Below are positions 42,267 to 50,192 of a DNA stretch of 64,000 nucleotides, one piece after another. The position numbers were made by a program, and so were the translations under genes. The stretch's first letter is position 1; every line of letters begins with the position of its first letter. The notes beneath the pieces were generated by a model. It was not told the origin of the DNA and did not search any database. It worked only from the letters and a program-made list of their open reading frames with translations. Source of the stretch: Paractinoplanes polyasparticus (GTDB taxonomy: Bacteria > Actinomycetota > Actinomycetes > Mycobacteriales > Micromonosporaceae); the NCBI RefSeq assembly GCF_019710575.1, contig NZ_JAHWFK010000033.1, forward strand, positions 89,887 through 153,886, written 5' to 3'.

Positions 42267-42316
42267 ACGGCATCACCACGCAGGCGACCGACCACGGCGG
42301 AAGGACAGTGTCATGA
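42263..42316 (+). CDS. 17-codon ORF linking ABC ATPase and permease genes
   Basis: An ATG overlaps the ATPase stop by 4 bp (ATGA), runs 17 codons (MNGITTQATDHGGRTVS) and ends in a TGA that overlaps the permease ATG by 4 bp. The sequences around both ATGs are alike (GCGG-x-AGGAC, then TCATGAAC) and exactly 50 bp apart, so the small ORF may be the remnant of a duplicated translation start. It could act simply as a coupling cistron. Expression is untested. Confidence 0.4.
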   Translation: MNGITTQATDHGGRTVS

Positions 42317-43113
42317 ACAGCTACCGCAAAGGCGGGAAGAACACAGGCCGCTACGGATTCCGTCAGGCGGCGCGGATGGAATGGATCAAGCTGCGCAGCG
42401 TCCGGTCGGCGTGGTGGCTGGCGATCGCGGCGGTGGCCTCGATGGCCGCGTCCGGGATCGGGGTGGGTCTCGGCTACCGGTCGCACACTCCGGTCGCCAC
42501 CACCGCGCAGATCCTCAACAACAGCCTCAGCGGCGCGATCCTGGCCCAGCTGCTGCTCGGGGCGCTCGGCGCGCTGATGATGACCGGCGAGTACGGCACC
42601 GGAATGATCCGCTCGACGTTCGCTGCCGTCCCGCGGCGGCGGGTCGTCCTGGCCGCGAAGGCCGCCGTGTGCGGGCTCGCGACCACGACCGTCGGACTGG
42701 TCGCGAGCTTCACCGGCTATCTGGGCGGGCAGCTCACCATCCGGGGCACGGCCATACCGGCCGCCTCCCTCGGGGATCCGCCGGTCCTGCGGGCGGTCGT
42801 GCTGACCGGCCTCTACCTGAGCGCCACGGCGCTGATCGGCATCGGCCTGGGGACGATTCTGCGGCACTCGGGCGCCGCGATCGGCGTCCTGTTCGCCCTG
42901 ATGTTCGTCCCGACGATCGTGGCCGGCCTGTTCGGCGAGGGCGGCGTCGCGATCGGCCGCTTCGTCCCGCTGCTGATGTTGCTCAACTCGGTCGCCGTGA
43001 TCACGCCGGGCGCCGGGTTGTTCTCCGGCACGGTCAGCGTGCTTCTGATGGGCGGGTACGCGGCGGTAGCGATCCTGGCCGGCGGCGTGCTCCTGCGGCA
43101 GCGCGACGCGTGA
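42313..43113 (+). CDS. ABC transporter permease (ABC-2 type)
   Basis: The 266-residue protein has about six transmembrane helices. The N-terminal segment FRQAARMEWIKLRSVRSAWW is the cytoplasmic entry helix typical of ABC-2 permeases in this group. The segment GEYGTGMIRSTFAAVPRRRVVLAAK is a family hallmark. It teams with the preceding ATPase. The start ATG has GGAAGGAC upstream. Its stop overlaps the kinase start by 4 bp. Confidence 0.86.
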   Translation: MNSYRKGGKNTGRYGFRQAARMEWIKLRSVRSAWWLAIAAVASMAASGIGVGLGYRSHTPVATTAQILNNSLSGAILAQLLLGALGALMMTGEYGTGMIRSTFAAVPRRRVVLAAKAAVCGLATTTVGLVASFTGYLGGQLTIRGTAIPAASLGDPPVLRAVVLTGLYLSATALIGIGLGTILRHSGAAIGVLFALMFVPTIVAGLFGEGGVAIGRFVPLLMLLNSVAVITPGAGLFSGTVSVLLMGGYAAVAILAGGVLLRQRDA

Positions 43114-44459
43114 GCGACGACAATGGGCCGATGACCGCGCTCCGCGCCCCGTTCACCACCCTGGCCCTGCGCCGGACGGTGTTCTGCGTCGCCGGCGTGG
43201 TCGGCGCGGTCGCGATCCTGGCCGCCCCGGCGATCGTGCCGGGGGCGGCCGCCCTCAACCTCTGGGCCACCGGAGCCATGTCCGTCCAGCCGGCGCCGGT
43301 CGTCGCGCCGGTGTTCCTGGTCCTCTTCCCGCTCACCATCGCGCTCCTGCTCGTGCTGGCCACCCCGGCCGGGCGTGCGCTGGGCGCCGTGCACCGCACG
43401 CTCGCGCGCCGGCTGCTCGACGAGCAGGTGGACGCCCCGCCGCCCCGGCGCGGCCGGCGGATCGCCGACGGTCCCGGCTGGCGTGCCCTCGGCTACGGCC
43501 TGCTCAAGATCCCCCTGGCCATCCCCGAGGGCTACGGCGCCTTCTGCTACGTCTTCGGCATCGTCAACCTCAGCTATCCGGTGTGGTGGCCGCTGTTCCG
43601 CAACCATCCGCCGGGCACGACCCTCGACCCGGTGCGCGCGCTCACGCCGTTCGGCACGCTCGGCACGCGGACGTTCGGCGGCACGTTGATCATCGCCGCC
43701 GCCGGTCTGGCCATGCTGCTGGCCGCCCCGTGGTTGATGCGGGCCGGCACGACGCTCGACGTGGCCGCGATGCGCCGGCTGCTCGGTCCGCCCCGGCTCG
43801 CCGAGCGGGTGCGCGAGCTGCAGGCCAGCCGGGCCCAGGCGATCGACGACGCGGCCACGATGATGCGCCGGCTGGAACGCGACCTGCACGACGGCGCGCA
43901 GATCCGGCTGGCCACCCTCGCCCTGAACCTGGGCATGGCCAGGGAGAAATTCGACGATGACCCCGAACAGGCCCGGGAACTGTTGGCGCTGTCCCACCAG
44001 GGGGCCAAGGACGCCCTGGCCGAGCTGCGCGAACTGGTGCGCGGCATCCACCCGCCGGTGCTCGACAACGGCCTCGGCGACGCCCTGGCCACACTGGCCA
44101 CGAGCAGCGCCATACCGGTCACGGTCACGGTCGATCTGCCCGTCCGCCCGGCGCCCGCGATCGAGACCATCGCCTATTTCTGCGCCTCCGAACTGCTCGC
44201 CAACGCGGCCAAGCACAGCCGGGCGAGCAGGATCGCCCTGTCCGTCAACGGGAAGAGGACGCCGACCGCCGAGGACGACGGTGTCGGGGGGCACCTGACG
44301 CTCAACGTCGGGGACGACGGCGTCGGCGGGGCCGACCCGGACGGTCCCGGGCTGTCCGGCCTGGCCCGCCGCATCGCCGTGGTGGACGGCCGCATGCGCG
44401 TGCACAGCCCGGCCGGCGGCCCGACCCGGATCGGGATCGAACTGCCCACGTACGTATGA
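43110..44459 (+). CDS. Sensor histidine kinase (HisKA_3 type)
   Basis: From the GTG that overlaps the permease stop (GTGA) the product has 449 residues; an in-frame ATG at 43131 is the alternative. It has two N-terminal helices (about 20-90), a further hydrophobic pair near 125-210 in the style of actinobacterial sensor domains, and the dimerisation motif LERDLHDGAQIRL with His260. The ATPase domain contains ASELLANAAKHSRA and GDDGVGGADPDGPGLSGLARRI. It should phosphorylate the NarL-type regulator encoded next. Sharing an operon with the ABC genes suggests it senses the exporter or its cargo. Confidence 0.88.
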   Translation: MSDDNGPMTALRAPFTTLALRRTVFCVAGVVGAVAILAAPAIVPGAAALNLWATGAMSVQPAPVVAPVFLVLFPLTIALLLVLATPAGRALGAVHRTLARRLLDEQVDAPPPRRGRRIADGPGWRALGYGLLKIPLAIPEGYGAFCYVFGIVNLSYPVWWPLFRNHPPGTTLDPVRALTPFGTLGTRTFGGTLIIAAAGLAMLLAAPWLMRAGTTLDVAAMRRLLGPPRLAERVRELQASRAQAIDDAATMMRRLERDLHDGAQIRLATLALNLGMAREKFDDDPEQARELLALSHQGAKDALAELRELVRGIHPPVLDNGLGDALATLATSSAIPVTVTVDLPVRPAPAIETIAYFCASELLANAAKHSRASRIALSVNGKRTPTAEDDGVGGHLTLNVGDDGVGGADPDGPGLSGLARRIAVVDGRMRVHSPAGGPTRIGIELPTYV

Positions 44460-44473
44460 GGAAAGGCGACAAC

Positions 44474-45109
44474 ATGCGGGTGGTGATCGCGGAGGATGCC
44501 GCGATGATGCGCGAGGGTCTGGTCCGGCTGCTCACCGACCGCGGATTCGAGGTGCCGGCCGCGGTGGCCGACGCCGAAGCATTGCGGTCGGCCGTTCAGG
44601 AGACAGCGCCCGACGTGGCCATCGTCGACATCCGCATGCCGCCGACGCACACCGACGAGGGCCTGCGTGCCGCCGTCGACATCCGGCGCGACCATCCCGG
44701 CGTCGGCGTGCTGGTTTTCTCGCAGTACGTGGAGACCCGCTACGCCCGTCGCCTGCTCGCCGACCGGCCGAGCGGCGTCGGCTACCTGCTCAAGGAGCGG
44801 GTGGCCGACGTCGCCGACTTCGTGGACGCGCTGACCCGGGTCGCCTCCGGCGGCACTGCCCTGGATCCCGAGGTGGTCCGCCACCTGATGCGCGCCGGTC
44901 AGCCGACGGCCGGGCTGACCCCGCGCGAGCGTGAGGTGCTCGCCCTGATGGCCGAGGGACGGTCCAACGCCGGGATTGCCGCCGCCCTGGTCATCACCCC
45001 CGGAGTCGTGGAGAAGCACGTGGCGAACATCTTCGCGAAGCTGGGCCTGCCGTCATCCGACAGCGACAACCGCCGGGTCCTGGCCGTCCTGCGCCATCTC
45101 AGTGGCTGA
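44474..45109 (+). CDS. NarL/FixJ-family response regulator
   Basis: The 211-residue protein has a receiver domain with Asp8 and phospho-acceptor Asp52 (IVDIRMPP), Lys in LLKERV, and a LuxR helix-turn-helix at about 147-205 (LTPREREVLALMAEGRSN, TPGVVEKHVANIFAKLGL). ATG 44474 is preferred because GAGGAAAGG precedes it; an in-frame ATG at 44456 overlaps the kinase stop. It is the output of the module. Its last 57 bp overlap the convergent HelR-like gene. Confidence 0.9.
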   Translation: MRVVIAEDAAMMREGLVRLLTDRGFEVPAAVADAEALRSAVQETAPDVAIVDIRMPPTHTDEGLRAAVDIRRDHPGVGVLVFSQYVETRYARRLLADRPSGVGYLLKERVADVADFVDALTRVASGGTALDPEVVRHLMRAGQPTAGLTPREREVLALMAEGRSNAGIAAALVITPGVVEKHVANIFAKLGLPSSDSDNRRVLAVLRHLSG

Positions 45110-47194
45110 CGTGAGAATGATCAGTTGCCGGGTCGCCCGGGTCATGGCGACGTAGCGGTCGACCGCGCCGAAACGCTGCGGATCCACCAGGACGACGAGG
45201 TCGAACTCGAGGCCCTTGGCCAACTGGGGAGTCAGCGATCGCACCCGCGGCGCCGCCGGGAACGACGGATCCCCGATCACGCAGGCGATTCCTTCCGCGT
45301 ACGCCGCCAGCCAGCCGTCGACGACAGCAGCCAATTCCGAAGTGGACCCGTAGCGCACCGGCACCCCGCTGCTGCGGATCGACACCGGCACGTTGGCGTC
45401 CGGCAGCACCGCCCGGATCACCGGCGCCGCGGCGTCCATGATTTCCGACGGCGTACGGTAATTGACGGTCAGCGACGTCAGGGTGGCCCGTTCCAAGCCC
45501 ACCCGGGCCAGCCGCTCCGCCCACGACTCGGTGAACCCGTGCCGCGCCTGCGCCCGGTCCCCCACGATGGTGAAGCTGCGCGACGGGCACCGCAGCAACA
45601 GCATCTGCCACTCGGCGTCGGTCAGCTCCTGAGCCTCGTCCACCACGATGTGCGCGAACGGCCCGGCCAGCTGGTCCGGGTCGGCCCGGGGCACTGCCGC
45701 GTCGTCGACCAGCACGTCCCGCAAATCCTGCTGCACCAGCATCCACATCAGACCCTCGCCGTCGTCGTACTCGCGCGACGCGACCAGGTCGTCCAGAACG
45801 CGCGACATGCCCGCCCGCTGCGCGGCCACCGCCGACTCCTGCTGCCGCCGCAGCCGCGCCGTTCCCGGATCGCCGACGCGGTGCCGCGCCGCGTCCAGCA
45901 GCGGGAGGTCGGCCTGCGTCCAGGCGCGTGGTTCCGTACGCCGCAAGCTCTTGATCTCGTCGGCGCTCAGCCAGGGGGCACACTTGCGCAGGTAGGCCGG
46001 CACCGACCACAGATCGGCGACGATGTCGTCGGGCGACAGCACGGGCCACGCCCGGTTGAAGGCGGAAGCCAGCGCACGATTGCCGAGCAGGGCCTTCCGT
46101 ACGAGATCCGCCGGCTCCTCCCCCGCGTACTTCGCCTCGAGGATCGTGAGCAGTTCCTCCCAGGCCTCCTCCCGCCCCTCGTTGTGCGGCGTGCCCGGTC
46201 CCGGCGCCGCGAACGCCTCGGCCCAGTCGTCGGCGGTCAGCCGGATCTCGTCGTCGTCCGTCTCGACGAGCATGCCGTGCGCCGGCGGCTCCTCGTAGAA
46301 CCGGACCGCGGCCTCGATCGCACCGACCATGGCCACCGACGACTTGAGCCGCGCCACCGACACGTCCGTCTCCTCGGCGAACGAGGCGCCCCCGGGCACG
46401 AGGTCGCGCAGCGTGCACGTCTGCACCTCGTCCTCGCCCAGACTGGGCAGCACGTCCGACACGTACGCCAGGTAGGGCTCGTGCGGCCCCACGAAGAGCA
46501 CGCGCCGGGGGTTGGCGTACTGCAGATACGCCGTACGGTGCAACGCCACCACGGTCTTGCCCGTGCCCGGACCACCGTCGACGACGAGCGCGCCGGCCGA
46601 CCCGGCCCGGATGATCGCGTCCTGGTCGGCCTGGATCGTGCCCAGCACGTCCCGCATCCGGGCCGACCGGTTGCTGCCCAGGCTGGCGATGAACGCGGAC
46701 TGGTCGTCCAGCGCGGCGTGCCCCTCGAGCGCGTCCGGCGTGAACACCTCGTCCCAGTAGTCGGTGATCCGCCCGCCGGTCCAGCGGTAGCGCCGCCGGC
46801 TGTCCAGCCCCATCGGGTTGGCGTGGGTGGCCCCGAAGAACGGCTCGGCCGCGGGCGACCGCCAGTCCACGAGCAGCCGCTGCCCGTCACTGTCGGTCAG
46901 CCCGAAACGCCCGATGTAGACGGCGGACGAGCCGGTCACCATGCGGCCGAGGCAGATGTCCAGGCTGTAGCGCCGCAACGCGCGAAGCCGGCTGGTCAAC
47001 CGCCGCACCGCGTCGTCGCGGTCGACGGCCTGGCGCCCCTTGCCGGCGGGCGCCCTCCGCTCGACCTCCAGCCGGTCGTTCAGCTCGGCGATGGTCCGCT
47101 CGAGGCTGGCCGCGATCACCGCGAAGTGTCTCTCGTCGTCGGCGATGAGCACCGGGTCGGATTTGGCTTCGGATACCTCAAAAGCGCTGGTCAC
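45053..47194 (-). CDS. helR: HelD-family RNA polymerase-associated ATPase, HelR-like
   Basis: The 713-residue protein has UvrD-like ATPase motifs: Walker A GGPGTGKTVVALHR (about residue 210), VVDEAQELTDAEW (Walker B), SLTVNYRTPSEI and AKGLEFDLVVLV. HelD/HelR-specific parts are the N-terminal coiled region (ADDERHFAVIAASLERTIAEL) and LVDWRSPAAEPFFGATH. HelR of Streptomyces displaces rifamycins from RNA polymerase and gives rifamycin tolerance. I chose the GTG at 47194 (VTSAFEV); a GTG at 47215 is also in frame. A rifamycin-associated-element-like repeat lies 22 bp upstream, which strongly supports the helR assignment. Confidence 0.88.
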   Translation of the reverse strand: MTSAFEVSEAKSDPVLIADDERHFAVIAASLERTIAELNDRLEVERRAPAGKGRQAVDRDDAVRRLTSRLRALRRYSLDICLGRMVTGSSAVYIGRFGLTDSDGQRLLVDWRSPAAEPFFGATHANPMGLDSRRRYRWTGGRITDYWDEVFTPDALEGHAALDDQSAFIASLGSNRSARMRDVLGTIQADQDAIIRAGSAGALVVDGGPGTGKTVVALHRTAYLQYANPRRVLFVGPHEPYLAYVSDVLPSLGEDEVQTCTLRDLVPGGASFAEETDVSVARLKSSVAMVGAIEAAVRFYEEPPAHGMLVETDDDEIRLTADDWAEAFAAPGPGTPHNEGREEAWEELLTILEAKYAGEEPADLVRKALLGNRALASAFNRAWPVLSPDDIVADLWSVPAYLRKCAPWLSADEIKSLRRTEPRAWTQADLPLLDAARHRVGDPGTARLRRQQESAVAAQRAGMSRVLDDLVASREYDDGEGLMWMLVQQDLRDVLVDDAAVPRADPDQLAGPFAHIVVDEAQELTDAEWQMLLLRCPSRSFTIVGDRAQARHGFTESWAERLARVGLERATLTSLTVNYRTPSEIMDAAAPVIRAVLPDANVPVSIRSSGVPVRYGSTSELAAVVDGWLAAYAEGIACVIGDPSFPAAPRVRSLTPQLAKGLEFDLVVLVDPQRFGAVDRYVAMTRATRQLIILTSATEMAQDGQDPAVVAVG

Positions 47195-47216
47195 GCAGCG
47201 ATTCTGCGCCGGCACC

Positions 47217-47237
47217 GGGGTCTTGCGGCAAGGCCCC
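47217..47237. promoter_or_regulatory. Rifamycin-associated-element-like inverted repeat
   Basis: Arms GGGGTCTTG and CAAGGCCCC flank CGG, with one mismatch between arms. This matches, from memory, the rifamycin-associated element found upstream of rifamycin-inactivating and helR genes in actinomycetes. It lies between the helR-like gene and the divergent araC-type gene. Confidence 0.8.
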
Positions 47238-47257
47238 CTCTGTGTTATACGTTAAAC

Positions 47258-47746
47258 ATGGCGAGAGGTGCGGATTTCCCTCCGCCGGCGCGGGGCACGG
47301 CGCAGGACGCCAAACATCAGCAACGGCTCAGAGACCTGAGGCTGCTTCGTCGTGTCCGCGACCGGATCGACCGCGACTACGCCCAGCCGCTCGACGTCGA
47401 GGCCCTGGCCCGCGGCGTCAACCTCTCGGCCGGTCACCTCAGCCGCGAGTTCCGGGCCGCGTTCGGCGAGTCGCCGTACAGCTATCTCATGACCCGCCGC
47501 ATCGAGCGCGCCATGGCCCTGCTGCGCCGCGGCGACCTGTCCGTCACCGACGTGTGCTTCGAGGTCGGGTGTTCCTCGCTCGGCACGTTCAGCACCCGAT
47601 TCAGCGAGCTGGTGGGCATGTCGCCCAGCGCCTACCGCCGGCTGACCGCCGAGCAGTCCCAGGCCGAGGGCCTGCCGGGCTGCGTGGTCAAGCAGGTCAC
47701 CAGACCGATCAGGAATCGAGAAGCAACGGCCGTCCCCGGCCAATAG
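47258..47746 (+). CDS. AraC-family transcriptional regulator
   Basis: The 162-residue protein consists almost entirely of the AraC DNA-binding domain: a first helix-turn-helix (LDVEALARGVNLSAGHLSREFRAAFGESPYSYL) and a second (LSVTDVCFEVGCSSLGTFSTRFSELVGMSPSAYRR). It lacks a sizeable ligand domain. Such short AraC proteins commonly precede a glyoxalase-fold gene in actinomycetes, as here, and probably regulate it. It diverges from the helR-like gene; the inverted repeat lies 20 bp upstream of its ATG, so rifamycin could also influence this gene. Confidence 0.85.
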   Translation: MARGADFPPPARGTAQDAKHQQRLRDLRLLRRVRDRIDRDYAQPLDVEALARGVNLSAGHLSREFRAAFGESPYSYLMTRRIERAMALLRRGDLSVTDVCFEVGCSSLGTFSTRFSELVGMSPSAYRRLTAEQSQAEGLPGCVVKQVTRPIRNREATAVPGQ

Positions 47747-47749
47747 CGT
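47744..47749 (+). promoter_or_regulatory. -10 box TAGCGT of a probable leaderless transcript
   Basis: TAGCGT overlaps the AraC stop codon and ends 7 nt before the ATG at 47757, so the glyoxalase-fold gene can be transcribed by itself. Confidence 0.45.
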
Positions 47750-47756
47750 GGTCGGC

Positions 47757-48164
47757 ATGAACCTCACCATTCACAACACGTTCCTTCCGGCCGACAACCC
47801 CGAGGCCTCGCTCGCGTTCTGGCGCGACACGATGGGCTTCGAAGTGCGCAACGACGTCGGGTACGGCGACATGCGCTGGATCACCGTGGGCCCGCCCGGG
47901 CAGCCGCAGACCTCGATCGTGCTGCACCCGCCCACGGTCGACCCCGGCCTCACCGACGACGAGAAGCGCACCATCGCCGAGCTGATGGCCAAGGGCAGCT
48001 ACGCCAGCATCGTCCTCAGCGCGCCCAACGTCGACGAGGCGTTCGAGCAGGTGCAGAAGGCCGGCGGCGACGTCGTCCAGGAGCCGATCGACCAGCCGTA
48101 CGGGCTGCGCGACTGTGCCTTCCGCGACCCGGCCGGCAACATGGTGCGCATCAACCAGCAGTGA
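47757..48164 (+). CDS. Glyoxalase/bleomycin-resistance-fold protein (VOC family)
   Basis: The 135-residue protein has two beta-alpha-beta-beta-beta units of the vicinal oxygen chelate fold. The first contains NPEASLAFWRDTMGFEVRNDVGYGDMRWITVG, and the second contains VDEAFEQVQKAGGDVVQEP and CAFRDPAGNMVRINQ. Members bind or transform small molecules with a metal, or bind antibiotics. The canonical His/Glu metal ligands are not all evident, so the role is uncertain. It follows the AraC gene by 10 bp and probably is its target. Confidence 0.8.
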   Translation: MNLTIHNTFLPADNPEASLAFWRDTMGFEVRNDVGYGDMRWITVGPPGQPQTSIVLHPPTVDPGLTDDEKRTIAELMAKGSYASIVLSAPNVDEAFEQVQKAGGDVVQEPIDQPYGLRDCAFRDPAGNMVRINQQ

Positions 48165-48173
48165 CAGCGCGCA

Positions 48174-49190
48174 TCAACCAGCGGTGACAGCGGGTGGGGC
48201 GGTGCTGTCCCGCTCGACCAGCGTCGGCGGCAGCAGCCGCACCGGCTCGGTCGGCCGCCCGTCGAGCAGCTTCATCGCCGTGGCCACGGCCAGCCCGCCC
48301 ACGTCGTGGGCCGGGATGTCGACCGAGGTCAGCGGCAACGGCATGTTGAGGGCGACGTCCCGCGGACAGACCGCCACCACCGAGATGTCCGCGGGGACGC
48401 GCCGCCCGCTCGCCTGCAGCTCCTCGAGCACCATGCGCAGCGCCTCTTCGTTGTGCACCACCAGCGCCGTCACCCCCGGCAGCTGCGCGTCGATGTCGGC
48501 CAGGCAGGCCCGCACGCCCTCCCGGTCGGGCTCGCACGGGTGGGTCATCGTCTCGAGGCCCAGCTCGGCCGAGCCGATGGTGAAACCGGTCAAGAACCTT
48601 TCGGCGTACGTCGTCCCGCGCTTGTACACCGCGGGGGACGGACCCACGAGGGCGACTTTGCGGTGCCCGTGCCACGCCAGGTGCCGCAGAGCCTCGGCCG
48701 CGGCCGCCTCGAAGTCCAGGTCGACGCACACTATCCCGGCGGGGTCCTCCGGCAGCCCGATCAGCACCGAGGGCTGCTTCAGCCGGCGCAGGGCCTGGAT
48801 GCGCACGTCGTCGCGTTCCACGTCCATGACGATGAGCGCGTCGACCATGGTGCTGTGCGCGACCCGTTCCAGGCCGGCCGTGCCCTCGTCCTTGGTCAGC
48901 AGCAACACGTCGTGGTTGTGGGTGCGCGAGGCGGTGACCACGGCCGTCGCGAACTGCATGATGACGGGCACGTTGACGTCGGTGCGCAGTGGAACGACCA
49001 GGGCCAGCACGTTGGTGCGGCTGCTGGCCAGCGCCCGCGCCCCGGCGTGCGGGTGGAAGCCCAGTTCGGCGATCGCCGCCTGCACCCGCTCACGGGTCTG
49101 CGCCGAGATCGGCCGGCGACCGCTCAGAACGTACGACACGGTGCTCGGTGACACGCCGGCCGCCCGGGCCACGTCGTTGATCGTCGCCAT
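48174..49190 (-). CDS. LacI-family repressor of the alpha-xylosidase / sugar-uptake operon
   Basis: The 338-residue protein has the LacI helix-turn-helix and hinge (ATINDVARAAGVSPSTVSYVLSGRRPIS, then RALASSRTNVLALVVP). A periplasmic-binding-protein-like ligand domain follows (IVMDVERDDVRIQ, GLPEDPAGIVCVDLDFEAAA, VALVGPSP). Its own promoter region contains the palindrome GTCGAAGCGCTTCGAC (49236-49251). The only other copies in the window are the two at the sugar-uptake/alpha-xylosidase operon, so this protein most likely represses that operon and itself, with a sugar as inducer. GAGGGGGG precedes the ATG. It is separated from its target by about 8 kb. Confidence 0.88.
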   Translation of the reverse strand: MATINDVARAAGVSPSTVSYVLSGRRPISAQTRERVQAAIAELGFHPHAGARALASSRTNVLALVVPLRTDVNVPVIMQFATAVVTASRTHNHDVLLLTKDEGTAGLERVAHSTMVDALIVMDVERDDVRIQALRRLKQPSVLIGLPEDPAGIVCVDLDFEAAAAEALRHLAWHGHRKVALVGPSPAVYKRGTTYAERFLTGFTIGSAELGLETMTHPCEPDREGVRACLADIDAQLPGVTALVVHNEEALRMVLEELQASGRRVPADISVVAVCPRDVALNMPLPLTSVDIPAHDVGGLAVATAMKLLDGRPTEPVRLLPPTLVERDSTAPPAVTAG

Positions 49191-49212
49191 CCGCCCCCCT
49201 CATCCGCTGCTC

Positions 49213-49218
49213 ACACTA
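49213..49218 (-). promoter_or_regulatory. -10 box TAGTGT of the lacI gene
   Basis: TAGTGT on the minus strand lies 22 nt before the ATG, leaving room for a ribosome-binding site. The operator at 49236 then covers the -35 position, consistent with autorepression. Confidence 0.4.
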
Positions 49219-49235
49219 CTCAGCCCACCCGCTTC

Positions 49236-49251
49236 GTCGAAGCGCTTCGAC
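49236..49251. promoter_or_regulatory. LacI-type operator GTCGAAGCGCTTCGAC, copy 3
   Basis: This perfect 16-bp palindrome is identical to those at 39787 and 39833 and lies 46 bp upstream of the lacI start. Confidence 0.85.
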
Positions 49252-49462
49252 GGCCTCCTGGCTCACCATAGATGCAGGTGAATGTCGTGTCCACCGTTCC
49301 ATTCCACCGCGAGCAAGCGGCCGGGTCACGCGAGTGTGAGGCCCGCCGGCGCTACGGTCGACGGGTCAACGCCAACGAGCGTGGCCCCTTCCACGCGCGG
49401 CCGGAGAGATCCCCTCCCGAGGTCTCGCGCTGCCGACCGCCCTCCTCGACCGGGAGCACGCC

Positions 49463-49765
49463 TTGTCCGAGCACGTACGCGCCGAACTCCACCGCACCGG
49501 CGGCTTCACCGGGCGGCCGCTGAGCGCCGTCGCCGACTCGCGCACCCTGTCGCCGGCCGAGTCCGCCCGCCTCCGCCAGTTGATGTCCACCCTGGATTTC
49601 GCCACCTTGCGCAGCACCCGCCACCCCACGGGCGGCGCCGACCTGTTCCGCTACGACCTGATCCTGACCCGCGGCGACGACCACTGGCGCGGCACCGTCT
49701 CGCAAGCGTCCGTCCCAGCCGCCCTCCAGCCACTGCTCCAGCTCTTGACCGGCATCGCCCGCTGA
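49463..49765 (+). CDS. Protealysin-inhibitor (emfourin) family protein
   Basis: The 100-residue protein resembles emfourin, the proteinaceous inhibitor of M4 metalloproteases. Matching features are RTGGFTGRPL near the start, LSPAESARLRQLMSTLDFATL, GGADLFRYDLILTRGD and a C-terminal helix VPAALQPLLQLLTGIA. The family gene usually stands next to its target protease, but no M4 protease is found in this window. The start is uncertain: TTG 49463 is the only common start near the conserved region, with GGGAGC upstream. The gene appears intact. Confidence 0.7.
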   Translation: MSEHVRAELHRTGGFTGRPLSAVADSRTLSPAESARLRQLMSTLDFATLRSTRHPTGGADLFRYDLILTRGDDHWRGTVSQASVPAALQPLLQLLTGIAR

Positions 49766-49948
49766 CCGCACCACCAGATCTTGGCGCGGAAGCCGTCGGC
49801 TCCCATGGCTGCTCGCACTCCGGATCGGCTCAACCGGCCGGTCCGGAAGCCGCGCGTTCGCTGATCCGATCGCGACATCGCCGAGCGGGCCAACTCGCGT
49901 AACAGCTACCGGCAGCAAGAAGGGACCCGGGCCGGCGCGGTCGAGCCG

Positions 49949-50178
49949 GCCGAGCATCTCGACGACGCCCACGCCCACCTACTCGCCTCACCGCGTTCCC
50001 GCACGAACTCCGGCGAGACATCTGGTCGAACAACGCGCCGGAACGCCTGAACAAGGAAATCCGGCGACGTACCGAGGTCGTCGGGATCTCCCCGAACCGG
50101 GCGGCGTTCCTCCGCCTCGTCGGCGCCGCCTGGCCGATCAGACCGACGAAAACTCTTGCACCACGCCCGCGGACGTGA
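49949..50178 (+). pseudogene. IS256/Mutator-type transposase remnant
   Basis: After a fragment AEHLDDAHAHLLAS and a frameshift near 49993, the sequence encodes FPHELRRDIWSNNAPERLNK, then EIRRRTEVVGISPNRAAFLR. This is a C-terminal block highly typical of IS256-family (Mutator) transposases. The rest of the transposase, including the upstream catalytic Asp residues, is absent, and the C-terminal end is replaced by unrelated sequence up to a TGA at 50176. No terminal inverted repeats or target duplications can be identified, so the element is dead and truncated at both ends. Confidence 0.8.
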
Positions 50179-50192
50179 CCGATCGCGGGGGC

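Noticed and set aside
49252..49462. Remains of an M4 protease upstream of the emfourin-like gene
   Set aside because: None of the six frames shows HExxH or any other thermolysin-like motif.
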